Both the position numbers and the translations under genes were made by a program. From positions 1 to 45,113 of the forward strand of contig DASVAW010000039.1 of assembly GCA_036376135.1 (NCBI GenBank): DNA of 45,113 nucleotides, given 5' to 3'. Positions 1-8,104 of this stretch are shown one piece after another; position 1 is the first letter of the stretch, and the number at the start of each line of letters is the position of its first letter. The DNA comes from Candidatus Polarisedimenticolaceae bacterium. Its GTDB lineage: Bacteria; Acidobacteriota; Polarisedimenticolia; Polarisedimenticolales; DASRJG01. The notes beneath the pieces were generated by a model, which saw only the letters and a list, made by a program, of their open reading frames with translations, had not been told where the DNA came from and ran no database searches.

Positions 1-687
1 CTCGAGGTCGAGCACGCCCACCCGGTCGAACGGCGGGGTCTGGATCGCCCGCACGAGCGCCCCGAGGTCGACCCCCTGTCCCTTCCCCCATGCGTCGTCG
101 AGGATCCGCGCGATCAGGATGTGCTCGCGGCTTCGCACCGGGTCGGCGTCGATCCCGAGCAGGCCCAGCAGCCCCGCCGCCGCACCGGCGATCCGCTCGC
201 GCCGGGTGTCCGGGTCGCCGTCCCCGCCGGCGGGGGGGTCGAGCGACCGCAGCACCGAAAGCGGCGCCCCTCCCGACAACCCCGGCGTGTAGAGAACGAC
301 GTCGCAGGCCGCCCGCATCTTCGCGATCCGCGCGGGCTCCTGCCCCCAGTCGCCGAGCCCCTGCCTCCAGGTCTCGGCGACCCGGGTGGGATCGCCGTCG
401 TCGACCCACGGCCGGAAGTCCTCGGCGCGCATCTCCGGGAACTGCAGGAGCAGGTTCCCGAGGTCTCCCTTGGGGTCGATCGCGATCGCCGGGATCCCGT
501 CGATCGCCGCCTCCTCGAGGAGGCCGATCGCGAGTCCCGTCTTGCCGCTGCCGGTCATCCCGACGATGACACCGTGCGTCGTCAGGTCCTTCGAGTCGTA
601 CAGGAGCGGCTCGTTTCCGGTCTTCCCGGTCGCCGGATCGACGACCTTGCCGAGGTAGAACGCGCCGAGCTTCTCGTAGTCGAGCAT
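1..687 (-). CDS. HerA/FtsK-like P-loop ATPase, partial (C-terminal part beyond the window)
   Basis: The 229 visible codons open in-frame to the left edge, so only the N-terminal part is present. A Walker A motif GMTGSGKTG lies near residues 43-51, followed by an AIAIDPKGDLGNLL segment near residue 72. That pairing is typical of HerA/DUF87-type ATPases, which act as DNA-processing or translocating motors, often membrane- or nuclease-associated. The ATG at 685-687 is preceded by an AGGAG ribosome-binding site. The gene sits 37 bp downstream of the EAL gene on the same strand and could be co-transcribed with it. Family assignment rests on the P-loop and its surroundings; the precise role cannot be seen because the Walker B region and C-terminus are missing. 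Confidence 0.75.
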   Translation of the reverse strand, partial: MLDYEKLGAFYLGKVVDPATGKTGNEPLLYDSKDLTTHGVIVGMTGSGKTGLAIGLLEEAAIDGIPAIAIDPKGDLGNLLLQFPEMRAEDFRPWVDDGDPTRVAETWRQGLGDWGQEPARIAKMRAACDVVLYTPGLSGGAPLSVLRSLDPPAGGDGDPDTRRERIAGAAAGLLGLLGIDADPVRSREHILIARILDDAWGKGQGVDLGALVRAIQTPPFDRVGVLDLE

Positions 688-724
688 GGGAGACTCCTGG
701 AGAAGGGTCCCATCCTAGACGACC

Positions 725-1927
725 TCATCCCCGGCGGCGGTGCCACCAGGCGCTGACCTCCGCCGCGTCCATCGGCCGGGCGATGTGGAAACCCTGCGCG
801 AGGTCGCAGCCGATCTCCCCGAGGAATCGGAGCGTCGAACCGTCCTCCACTCCTTCCGCGGTCGCCCGCAGATCGAGGCTGTGCCCGAGGTCGACGATCG
901 ACTTCACGACCGTCCGCGACTCCTCGGACTGCATCGCCGTCATGACGAACGACCGGTCGACCTTGATCTCGGAGAAGGGGAGCCGCACGAGCTGCAGCAT
1001 CGAGGAGTACCCCGTCCCGAAGTCGTCGATCGAGAGCTGGAACCCCTTCATGCGAAGCCGCGTCAGAAGGCCCAGCGAGGCGACCGGATCCTCCATCGCC
1101 CCGGTCTCCGTGAGCTCGAAGGTGAGGTTGCCGGGCTTCACCCCGGTCTCCGCGCATCGCGCGGCGATCCGGTCGACGAAGTTCGGGTCCCGCAGCGTGC
1201 GCGCGGAGAGGTTCACCGAGACCGACACCCGCGAGGCCGCGCGGCCGTTCCGCACGTTCTTCGCGTACCAGTCGAGCACCTGCTCGAGGACCCGGTCGGT
1301 CAGCGCGTCGATCAGCCCGCTCGACTCGGCCAGCGGAACGAACCGGTCCGGCGGCACGATCCCGTGCTCCGGGTGCTTCCACCGCACGAGCGCCTCGAAC
1401 CCCGCGAGCGCCCCGCCGCCGCAGGAGACCTTGGGCTGATAGAAGACCACGAGCTGGTCCCGCTCGATCGCGTCCCCCAGCGACTCGGCGGTGGCCTCCC
1501 ACCGGGCGCCCGCGTCGAGCGACGTCGAACGCGCGAGCCGGACGGGTCCGTTCTCGGGTCCGATCGCCAGGAGCGCGCCGAGCGACGCCGCCGTGAACGG
1601 CTTGGAGAGTACCCCGGCGATGTCGAGGCCGTGTTCGCGCGCCGCGCGACCCGCGGCGTCGAGCACGCGGCTCCCCACCCCGCTCGTGAGGATGATCCGC
1701 GCGGTGCACCCGCGCAGCGCCAGCTGCAGCAGGACCTCCACGCCGTCCATCTTCGGCATCACGAGATCCAGTGCGATGTGCGTCGGGTCCCAGCGTTCGA
1801 CGAGGAGGAAGAACTCGGCGGGATCGGTGGTGGCGCGCGCTTCCAGTCCGGAAGCTTCGGCGACCGACTGGATCAACCGGCCGACGACGGGCTCATCGTC
1901 GAGGACCAGCAGTCGTCCGTTCTGCAT
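725..1927 (-). CDS. Response regulator with EAL cyclic-di-GMP phosphodiesterase domain
   Basis: A 400-residue two-domain protein. An N-terminal receiver (residues 5-120) has acidic pair D10/D11, phosphoacceptor D54, T81 and K109. A C-terminal EAL domain (about 143-395) follows. The EAL signature is intact: E178-A-L in GFEALVRW, NLSART, FELTET, DDFGTG (D301/D302), K322 in IKVD, and E358 in AEGVED. All metal-binding and catalytic positions therefore look present, and hydrolysis of c-di-GMP to pGpG is expected, as in PvrR/RocR-type regulators. I chose the internal ATG at 1927 because the receiver begins there; a TTG at 2005 would add 26 residues of no recognisable domain. A partner kinase is not adjacent. 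A c-di-GMP effector candidate (PilZ) lies at 35551. Confidence 0.88.
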   Translation of the reverse strand: MQNGRLLVLDDEPVVGRLIQSVAEASGLEARATTDPAEFFLLVERWDPTHIALDLVMPKMDGVEVLLQLALRGCTARIILTSGVGSRVLDAAGRAAREHGLDIAGVLSKPFTAASLGALLAIGPENGPVRLARSTSLDAGARWEATAESLGDAIERDQLVVFYQPKVSCGGGALAGFEALVRWKHPEHGIVPPDRFVPLAESSGLIDALTDRVLEQVLDWYAKNVRNGRAASRVSVSVNLSARTLRDPNFVDRIAARCAETGVKPGNLTFELTETGAMEDPVASLGLLTRLRMKGFQLSIDDFGTGYSSMLQLVRLPFSEIKVDRSFVMTAMQSEESRTVVKSIVDLGHSLDLRATAEGVEDGSTLRFLGEIGCDLAQGFHIARPMDAAEVSAWWHRRRG

Positions 1928-2095
1928 AAACACTCGACCTCTCGGGCCCCGTGCCGAACCGTGCGACTGCCTGCGAGGATCGTCCTCCCACGACGCGCTT
2001 GTCAAGGACTCCGAGGCGGAGCCGATTACGGTTGCGTGATCCTCGATCGGTTCCCGGCGCCTCCGGCTTCCTCAATGAGCGCGGATCACGCACAC

Positions 2096-2605
2096 TCAGC
2101 CCGAATCGGCCTCGCTGAGAATGTCGAGATTGAAAGTGACGGCGATCGCGCGCGCCGCCTCCCGTCGCTCGAGTCCCGCCGCCATCACGCGTACCGCGTC
2201 GAGCTTCGACGTCTGAAGGCCGTCGCCCCGATACGGAGACGGGTGGAAGTGGGCGTCCCACCCGAACGCGAGCAGCAGCGCAAGCCAACCGGTGACCTCG
2301 GCCTTCTCCCCGCTCTCGAAGACGTGCCCCGGGGCCTCGAGCACGCGGCGCCTGTCCCCGTGGCCGCGTCGCAGCGCATCGACGATCGCCATCTCCTCGG
2401 GTCGGTCCTGCGGCCACTCGGTCAGTTGAACGAGGACGGCGTCGAAGGGCCCGAGCCAGTCGAGGAGGGCGCGGGAGAGGCGCGCCTGGTTCGCCGACTC
2501 CGGCGGCACCGCGAACCGGATCTCGAACAGCCCCGTCGCGGGAGCGAGCGGGACGTTTCGCGCGTTCGACCAACGCGCGATCTCGGCTTTCGTCAGGACT
2601 CGCAT
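2096..2605 (-). CDS. Hypothetical protein, 169 aa
   Basis: No family recognised. The product is soluble, with no signal peptide or membrane segment. It mixes charged helices with a hydrophobic stretch around residues 103-113 (GWLALLLAFGWD). Two Trp-rich patches (ALLDWLGPF, LTEWPQDRPEE) may be structural. The ATG at 2603-2605 follows a GGAG element at a suitable distance, and codon use looks normal for the window. It is 64 bp from the membrane protein upstream on the same strand and 168 bp from the EAL gene downstream. Coding status is supported by frame length and ribosome-binding site only. Confidence 0.6.
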   Translation of the reverse strand: MRVLTKAEIARWSNARNVPLAPATGLFEIRFAVPPESANQARLSRALLDWLGPFDAVLVQLTEWPQDRPEEMAIVDALRRGHGDRRRVLEAPGHVFESGEKAEVTGWLALLLAFGWDAHFHPSPYRGDGLQTSKLDAVRVMAAGLERREAARAIAVTFNLDILSEADSG

Positions 2606-2669
2606 TCCCGCTCCGCGGCGCCTCGCGCCCCCGATGGCCGCATCGTACCGCGAAGCGCCTTCCCGGAGA

Positions 2670-3269
2670 TCAGGCCGCCCCGCCGGCGGGCTTCGTTCCC
2701 CTCCCCATCACCCCTTCCGCGATCTCCACCCCCAGCGCCGCCCCGTCCCCGAGGACGAGCCCGAGGAAGCCGTTGAGGAGCAGCTCGAGCAGGTACGGCT
2801 CGCGCGGCGTTCCACCCAGGAGCAGGAGCGGCGTCGCGAAGAAGAAAACCCCCGCGACGATCGGGCCGACGACGAGGAACTTCCCGAAGCGGTGGCCGCT
2901 GCGCGCGAGGGCGTCGTAGACGAACGCCGCCAGGACGAGGGCGGCGGCGACGGCGGCCATCCACAGCGGACGCGTGAGCACGCGCGGGAAGCCGCCGCTC
3001 AGGTGAATGCCGAACTGCATCGCCGAGGCGGCGACGGCGATCAGAAGGCACACCGCCGGCTTGCCGACGCGCACGAACGCGAGCATCGCGGCGAAGAGGA
3101 GGCCCGTGCTCAGGCACTGGAAGCCGGGGCGCGACGGGTCGAGCACGGAGATGCGCGCAGGGCCGGCGAGGCCGAAGGCGCGGAAGACGTCGAGGGCCAG
3201 CCAGCCGGCGCCCGCGGCCCCGGCGAAACCGGACGCGATCCGGAGGGCGGCGGAAAGGCCGGAGTCCAA
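2670..3269 (-). CDS. Predicted polytopic membrane protein, unknown function
   Basis: 199 residues with five or six hydrophobic helices, at roughly 8-30, 52-68, 72-90, 100-120, 129-152 and 160-180. No motif I can assign to a transporter or enzyme family. The assumed start is a TTG at 3267-3269, one base after the stop of the ClpX-like gene, so translation is probably coupled to it; no strong ribosome-binding site is visible and the start is uncertain. The tight arrangement implies co-transcription with the ATPase, which could mean the two act together at the membrane. That link is inference from spacing alone. Confidence 0.6.
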   Translation of the reverse strand: MDSGLSAALRIASGFAGAAGAGWLALDVFRAFGLAGPARISVLDPSRPGFQCLSTGLLFAAMLAFVRVGKPAVCLLIAVAASAMQFGIHLSGGFPRVLTRPLWMAAVAAALVLAAFVYDALARSGHRFGKFLVVGPIVAGVFFFATPLLLLGGTPREPYLLELLLNGFLGLVLGDGAALGVEIAEGVMGRGTKPAGGAA

Positions 3270-3270
3270 C

Positions 3271-4359
3271 TCAGACCGGCGGACGCAGGGCCCGGTTGAC
3301 GACGGCCTCGTCCACGACGAGCCGGCGGCGGTCGCCGACCTGCTTCACGTCGTCCTGCGAATACGGATCGAACTCGAACGGCTTGATGATCTTCCCCCAG
3401 ACCGCCTTCAGGGCGCGGGCTCCGATACGGCTCGAGCGCGCCGCTTCCTCCGCGACCTTGCGGATCGCCCCCTCGGTGATCTCGAGATCGATCCCGTATT
3501 TCTTGAAGAAGCCCTGCGAGGCGCGGAAGACCGCGTCATCCGGCTCGACGAAGATCCGGGACAAGGTGCCCGCGTGCAGGTCCTCCAGGATGATCGCGTT
3601 GTCGAAGCGCGAGAGGAACTGCGGCTGCATGCCGTAGTCGAAGAGGTCCTCCTGCTTGAACCAGTGGCGCAGGGTGAAGTACTCCTTGATCTGGACCTCG
3701 CCGTCGGCGTAGACGGTCTCGGTCGGGAGCTTCACGCGGCTCGTCGGCGAGGTGACGCGCCGGTACACCTGGTCGTACAGGGTCTCGAAGGCCCCCGCGC
3801 ACAGGAACAGCATCTTCCCGGTGTCGATGTGCACCGGGACCCTCTCGATCTGCTTGTTCCGGAACTGCGTGACGGGGAAGAGGATGCGCTCCCCCTCGAT
3901 CAGGGTCAGCAGGCCCTGCTGGATGTTGATGCCGGTGACGTAGGGCTTGCCGCCGACCGTCGCCGAGATCTTGTCGATCTCGTCGATGCAGACGGTGGCG
4001 TGCTCCATGTAGTTCCCGATCTCCTCGGCGGTCGCGTCCTCCCCGAGGATCTCCCTCGCCCGCTCCTCCAGGCGCGTGAGCAGGCGGTTGGGGTCGACGA
4101 TCCCCTCCTCGCTCGCGAACTGGTTGGCGTTCATGATCACGACCGACCGGTACTCGTGGAAGGCCTCGGTCGACTCGTAGAGGCGCTCCATGGCGCGCAT
4201 GATCGTGGTCTTGCCGGTGCCGGAGTTCCCGATCATCAGGAGGTTGCCGTAGCGCTCCCCCTGGACGTGCTTGAAGATCGCGACGGAGACGAATCGGAGG
4301 GTCTCCTCCTGGCCGATCACCCGGGCCTGGAGGAAGGCGTTGATCTCGGTGGGCTTCAT
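3271..4359 (-). CDS. ClpX-like AAA+ ATPase lacking zinc domain and ClpP-docking loop
   Basis: 362 residues forming an AAA+ module of the ClpX/HslU type: Walker A GNSGTGKT (44-51), Walker B VCIDEIDK (123-130), arginine-finger box PQFLSRFD (R251) and sensor 2 RIGARALKAV (311-320). It starts directly at the AAA+ core with IGQEE, so the N-terminal C4 zinc-binding domain of ClpX is absent. I find no GYVG pore loop after Walker A and no IGF tripeptide for ClpP docking. It is thus probably an unfoldase or remodeller acting without ClpP, not the housekeeping ClpX. The ATG at 4357-4359 has a GGGGAG site. It is divergent from the prohibitin gene and followed one base later by a membrane protein gene. 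Confidence 0.85.
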   Translation of the reverse strand: MKPTEINAFLQARVIGQEETLRFVSVAIFKHVQGERYGNLLMIGNSGTGKTTIMRAMERLYESTEAFHEYRSVVIMNANQFASEEGIVDPNRLLTRLEERAREILGEDATAEEIGNYMEHATVCIDEIDKISATVGGKPYVTGINIQQGLLTLIEGERILFPVTQFRNKQIERVPVHIDTGKMLFLCAGAFETLYDQVYRRVTSPTSRVKLPTETVYADGEVQIKEYFTLRHWFKQEDLFDYGMQPQFLSRFDNAIILEDLHAGTLSRIFVEPDDAVFRASQGFFKKYGIDLEITEGAIRKVAEEAARSSRIGARALKAVWGKIIKPFEFDPYSQDDVKQVGDRRRLVVDEAVVNRALRPPV

Positions 4360-4403
4360 CGGGCTCCCCGGCTCCGGGTCGAAACGCCCCGGGCGAACTC
4401 GGG

Positions 4404-4409
4404 ATTATA
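4404..4409 (-). promoter_or_regulatory. -10 box (TATAAT) for the ClpX-like operon
   Basis: A perfect TATAAT on the minus strand, about 45 bp before the ATG at 4359, in the 87-bp gap between divergent genes. No good -35 hexamer stands 16-18 bp upstream, so recognition may rely on the strong -10. The same gap must also hold the promoter of the prohibitin gene; GTATAC at 4416-4421 is only a weak candidate. Confidence 0.5.
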
Positions 4410-4446
4410 GGGCTCGTATACAGTCTCGGCACGGGAGGGGCCCGCC

Positions 4447-5400
4447 ATGCAGATCATCCTGCTCTTCGTCCTGGCCGCCGCGGCGGTCGGAGCGTTCCTC
4501 TTCGCACGCGCGCGCCGGCGCCGGGGGGGCGAGATCCTCGACCGGGACGGGATCCCCGTCCGGGTCCGGGGGGTCCTCCCGATGGTCGCGGCGCTCGCGG
4601 TCGTGTTCCTGGTGCTGATCGCGTCGGTCCGGGTCGTCCCGGTGGGTCACAATCTCGTGATCTTCAACACGGTGACGAAGTCGTTCCGGGCGGCGGAGCA
4701 GGGGGTCGCGTTCGTGCCCCCCTTCATCGCCTCGACCCACCTCTACGACATGCGGCGGCTCGAATACACGATGTCCAAGATGACCGGGGAAGGGCGTCGC
4801 CCGGACACCGACGACTCGTTGTGGTCGCCGACGGCGGAGGGGCTGCAGGTCGGGATCGACATCACGGTCTGGCACCACATCGCGCCCGACAAGGTCATCG
4901 AGATCCACCAGAAGATCGGGCCGGATTTCGAGGAGAAGATCATCCGCCCGGCGATCCGGTCGGTGATCCGGCTCGTCATCTCCGAATACGCGGTCATGGA
5001 CGTCTACTCCTCCAAGCGCGCGAGGATCCAGGAGGAGATCAACGCGAAGGTCAAGGCGCTCGTCGAAAAGGACGGGTTCGTGATCGACGAGATCGTGCTG
5101 CGCGACGTCCGCTTCACCGACCAGTTCGCCCAGGCGATCGAGCAGAAGCAGATCGCCCAGCAGTCCGCCGAGCAGATGAAATACGTGCTCGAGAAGGAGC
5201 AGCGCGAGGCGGAGCGGAAGGTGATCGAGGCGGAAGGGCGCGCCAACGCGATCGAGAAGATCAACGAGGCGCTGCGACAGAATCCGAACTACATCCGATA
5301 CCTTTACGTGGACAAGCTCTCCGACAAGATCTCCGTGATCGTCTCCGACCAGAACACGATCATGGATCTCAAGGGGATTCTCGACGCGAGGAAGCCATGA
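4447..5400 (+). CDS. SPFH/prohibitin-family membrane protein
   Basis: 317 residues. An N-terminal hydrophobic helix (1-20), a short basic stretch and a second hydrophobic helix (about 44-62) precede an SPFH/prohibitin domain (about 64-230). A charged coiled-coil follows (EKEQREAERKVIEAEGRA), and the tail ends in a hydrophobic segment typical of prohibitins. Such proteins form large membrane-associated rings that scaffold or regulate membrane proteases and other complexes. A GGGAGGGG site lies just before the ATG. The stop overlaps the start of the S9 peptidase (ATGA), so the two are translationally coupled, and a ClpX-like ATPase is divergent. A joint role in envelope protein quality control is plausible but inferred. 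Confidence 0.88.
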   Translation: MQIILLFVLAAAAVGAFLFARARRRRGGEILDRDGIPVRVRGVLPMVAALAVVFLVLIASVRVVPVGHNLVIFNTVTKSFRAAEQGVAFVPPFIASTHLYDMRRLEYTMSKMTGEGRRPDTDDSLWSPTAEGLQVGIDITVWHHIAPDKVIEIHQKIGPDFEEKIIRPAIRSVIRLVISEYAVMDVYSSKRARIQEEINAKVKALVEKDGFVIDEIVLRDVRFTDQFAQAIEQKQIAQQSAEQMKYVLEKEQREAERKVIEAEGRANAIEKINEALRQNPNYIRYLYVDKLSDKISVIVSDQNTIMDLKGILDARKP

Positions 5401-7445
5401 TCCGTGCCTTCGTTGCGGCGTGCGCCGCCGTTCTCGCCACGGCGACGCCCGCCGAATCCGCCGCGAAGCGACCCATGACCGTCGAGGACCTCTGGGCGAT
5501 GACGCGCGTGGGCGCGCCTTCGCTCTCCCCCGACGGGAAGTGGGCGGTGTTCTCGGCGACCGACTGGTCGATGGAAGAGAACAAGTCCAACTCGGATCTT
5601 TGGATCGTGCCGACGGACGCGAGCGCGCCGCCGCGGCGGCTGACCTTCCACGAGGGGTCGGACGGCGGCCCGTCGTTCTCCCCCGACGGGCGCTTCATCC
5701 TGTTCAGCTCGAAACGCGGCGACGGGCCGTCGCAGCTGTACCGCCTGCCGGTCGACGGCGGCGAAGCGGAGAAGCTCACCGACCTTCCCGTGCCCCCGGA
5801 GGATCCGAAGTGGTTCCCGGACGGGACGAAGATCGTCTTCCTGGCGCACACCTGGCCCGACCTCAACGACGACTTCGCCGCGGTCAAGAAGCGGCTCGAC
5901 GAGGCGGAGAAGGCGAAGGCGAAGGCGTTCGTCTCCGAGAACCGTCTCGTGCGGTACTGGGATCGCTGGGTCACCGACGGGCGGTATCCCCATTTCTTCG
6001 CCCTCGATCTCGCGACGCGGAAGGTCACCGACCTCACGCCGGGAATGGCCCGCCACATGGGCCTGATGGAGACCGGGGGCGGCTGGGACCTCTCCCCGAG
6101 CGGCGGCGAGATCGCCTTCACCGCGAACGCGACCGAGCCCCCCTATGCGACGCTCAACTACGACGTCTTCGTCGTCGGGGCCTCGGGCGGCCAGATCGTC
6201 AACCTCACCGCCGACAACCCGGCCGACGACGGCCGGCCGCGCTACTCCCCCGACGGACGCTGGCTCCTCTACGGCCGCCAGACGCGCGCGAACGTCGACC
6301 CCGACTTCACGAAGCTGACCCTGCGCAACCGCGATTCGGGAACGACGACGAACCTCGCCGCGGGTTGGGACTTCAACCCCTCCGGCTGGGAATTCGCGCC
6401 GGACTCGACGACGATCACCCTCGTCGCGGAGCAGGGCGGGCGCGACCACCTCTGGGCGCTCACGCTCGACGGAACCCCGCCGCGCCTCGTGCGCCGCGGG
6501 GGATCGATCGGCGGCGCGCGGCCGGGACCGGACGGGCTCGTCGTCTACTCGAAGCAGTCCATCCTCTCCCCGGCGGAGCTCTTCGCGACGACGCTCGCCG
6601 GCGAGGCCGAACGCGCGCTGACCGCCTTCAACCGCGAGCGCCTCGAGGCGCTCGACCTCGGCTCCTACGAGGACGTCCGCTTCCGGGGGGCCGGCGGCGA
6701 CGAAGTGCAGATGTTCGTCGTCTACCCGCCCGGGTTCGACCCGAAGAAGAAGTGGCCGCTGCTGCAGGTCCTCCACGGCGGACCGCACGGGTCCACGACC
6801 GACAGCTGGCACTACCGCTGGAATGCGGCGTTGTTCTCCTCGAACGGGATCATCGGGGCCCACGTCAACTTCCACGGCTCGATGGGCGAGGGCCAGAAGT
6901 TCGCCGAATCGATCGTCGGCGCGCACGGCGACAAGCCGTACGAGGACGTCATGAAGTCCACGGACGCGCTGATCGCCCGCGGCTTCGTCGACCCGGAGCG
7001 GATGGCGGTCTCCGGCGGCTCGTACGGCGGTTACCTGACGTCGTGGACGATCAGCCAGACCCCGCGCTTCAAGGCCGCGATCGTCCATGCCGGCGTGTAC
7101 GACTTCCTCTCGCAGATGGCCTCGGACGTCTCGTACGGGCGCCTCGAGAACTACGGAGGGACTCCTTGGGACTCGCCCGAGAAGATCGACCGCTGGTCTC
7201 CGAGCCGGCAGGCGAAGGGGTTCCGGACACCCACCCTCGTGATCCACGGAGACAAGGACTACCGCGTCCCGGTCACGCAGGGGCTCGAGCTCTACGGGGT
7301 GCTCCAGGCCAAGGGGGTCCCCTCGCGGCTCGTGGTCTTCCCCGAGGAGAACCACTGGGTGCTCAAGCCGCAGAACGCGAAGCTGTGGTGGTCGGAGTTT
7401 TTCGGCTGGCTCGACCGTTACGGGGTGACGGGGGGCGGGAAGTAG
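5397..7445 (+). CDS. Secreted S9 family (prolyl oligopeptidase-like) serine peptidase
   Basis: 682 residues. A signal peptide occupies about 1-22. A WD40/TolB-like beta-propeller (about 30-420), with repeated SPDGK/SPDGR blades, is followed by an alpha/beta-hydrolase domain. The catalytic triad reads as S542 in GGSYGG, D621 in HGDKDYRVP and H653 in ENHW. This fits dipeptidyl-peptidase 5 / acylaminoacyl-peptidase relatives that cleave short peptides after export. The ATG overlaps the prohibitin stop codon by four bases. The next gene is convergent (vapC, one base away), so this is the end of a two-gene operon. Identification of the family is firm; substrate preference is not visible. Confidence 0.93.
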   Translation: MIRAFVAACAAVLATATPAESAAKRPMTVEDLWAMTRVGAPSLSPDGKWAVFSATDWSMEENKSNSDLWIVPTDASAPPRRLTFHEGSDGGPSFSPDGRFILFSSKRGDGPSQLYRLPVDGGEAEKLTDLPVPPEDPKWFPDGTKIVFLAHTWPDLNDDFAAVKKRLDEAEKAKAKAFVSENRLVRYWDRWVTDGRYPHFFALDLATRKVTDLTPGMARHMGLMETGGGWDLSPSGGEIAFTANATEPPYATLNYDVFVVGASGGQIVNLTADNPADDGRPRYSPDGRWLLYGRQTRANVDPDFTKLTLRNRDSGTTTNLAAGWDFNPSGWEFAPDSTTITLVAEQGGRDHLWALTLDGTPPRLVRRGGSIGGARPGPDGLVVYSKQSILSPAELFATTLAGEAERALTAFNRERLEALDLGSYEDVRFRGAGGDEVQMFVVYPPGFDPKKKWPLLQVLHGGPHGSTTDSWHYRWNAALFSSNGIIGAHVNFHGSMGEGQKFAESIVGAHGDKPYEDVMKSTDALIARGFVDPERMAVSGGSYGGYLTSWTISQTPRFKAAIVHAGVYDFLSQMASDVSYGRLENYGGTPWDSPEKIDRWSPSRQAKGFRTPTLVIHGDKDYRVPVTQGLELYGVLQAKGVPSRLVVFPEENHWVLKPQNAKLWWSEFFGWLDRYGVTGGGK

Positions 7446-7446
7446 C

Positions 7447-7827
7447 TCAGAGCTTTCCGAGCGGAAGATCCGGCACGCGATCGAAGTGACGGCGATTCCG
7501 GGTCAGAAGCGTCGCCCCGTGCTCGAGCACGACCCCGGCGATCAGGCTGTCCGCCATGCCGATCGGCTCGCCCTTCGATTCGAGGTGCGTGCGGACGGCA
7601 GCGGCCCGATCGGCCCCCGACGGATCGAGCGCCAGACAACGAACCGCTGCGAGGAGGCGCTGGAGGCTCGCTCGCTGCCGCTCGCTGCGCGCGCCCGCGA
7701 GCAGCTCGAAGCGCGTCACGACCGTCGTGACGAGCCTCCCCCGCTCGAGTTCCCGCGCGACGCGTGCGGCTGCGGGCTCGCGGCCCTGTAGAAAGTCGAT
7801 CAGGACGTCCGTGTCGGCGACGATCAT
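7447..7827 (-). CDS. vapC: VapC-type PIN-domain ribonuclease toxin
   Basis: 126 residues, the usual VapC size. The acidic PIN active site is complete: D5 and D7 in VADTDVLIDF, E41 in RFELLAG, D93 in MADSLIA, and D116 after TRNRRHF. These residues coordinate Mg2+ for single-strand RNA cleavage, commonly of tRNA or rRNA in this family. The ATG overlaps the stop of the upstream vapB-like gene (ATGA), the classic coupled order antitoxin-toxin. The stop codon is one base from that of the convergent S9 gene. Nothing suggests inactivation. Confidence 0.9.
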   Translation of the reverse strand: MIVADTDVLIDFLQGREPAAARVARELERGRLVTTVVTRFELLAGARSERQRASLQRLLAAVRCLALDPSGADRAAAVRTHLESKGEPIGMADSLIAGVVLEHGATLLTRNRRHFDRVPDLPLGKL

Positions 7828-8063
7828 CGCCAGGACTCGCGGATGCGCGACACGGCCTCCCGAAGCGCGTCGGCGTCCTTCGCCGAGAGGGAACCCCGGA
7901 GCGCGAGCGCGCGCTTGCGTCGTTCCGCTTTCTCGGCCTCGGCGTCGAGGTAGGCCTCGAGCGCCTCGGCGACGAGACCGGAGAACCCCTTCTCGCCCTT
8001 GCGGGCCGCGAGGTCGAGCAGGCGCGCCCGGTGGTCCTTCCGCATCTCGATCGTGGTCCGCAT
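7824..8063 (-). CDS. vapB: VapB-like ribbon-helix-helix antitoxin
   Basis: 79 residues from the ATG at 8061-8063. The N-terminus MRTTIEMRKDHRARLLDLA fits a ribbon-helix-helix DNA-binding fold, in which the beta-strand reads the operator. The Ala/Glu/Arg-rich C-terminal helix would wrap around VapC. An upstream in-frame start at 8108 would add 15 residues that read through the promoter, so I reject it. An inverted repeat inside the promoter spacer (8082-8093) is a likely self-operator. No ribosome-binding site precedes the ATG, and the -10 box lies 9 nt upstream, so the message may be nearly leaderless. Confidence 0.82.
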   Translation of the reverse strand: MRTTIEMRKDHRARLLDLAARKGEKGFSGLVAEALEAYLDAEAEKAERRKRALALRGSLSAKDADALREAVSRIRESWR

Positions 8064-8072
8064 GGCGCGCCG

Positions 8073-8101
8073 AATATACATGCATGTGCATGCGGGTTCA
8101 A
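8073..8101 (-). promoter_or_regulatory. vapBC promoter with embedded operator
   Basis: Minus strand: -35 TTGAAC (8096-8101), 17-bp spacer, -10 TATATT (8073-8078). Inside the spacer is the inverted repeat GCATG-TG-CATGC (8082-8093), placed so that a bound dimer would block RNA polymerase, as expected for conditional autorepression by an antitoxin/toxin complex. The predicted transcription start falls within about 3 nt of the vapB ATG. Confidence 0.65.
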
Positions 8102-8104
8102 GGC

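Noticed and set aside
725-1927. Degenerate EAL domain
   Set aside because: E178-A-L, DDFGTG, K322 and E358 are all present, so activity is expected.
1928-2005. Upstream TTG start for the EAL regulator
   Set aside because: It would add 26 residues without structure ahead of a receiver that begins naturally at the internal ATG.
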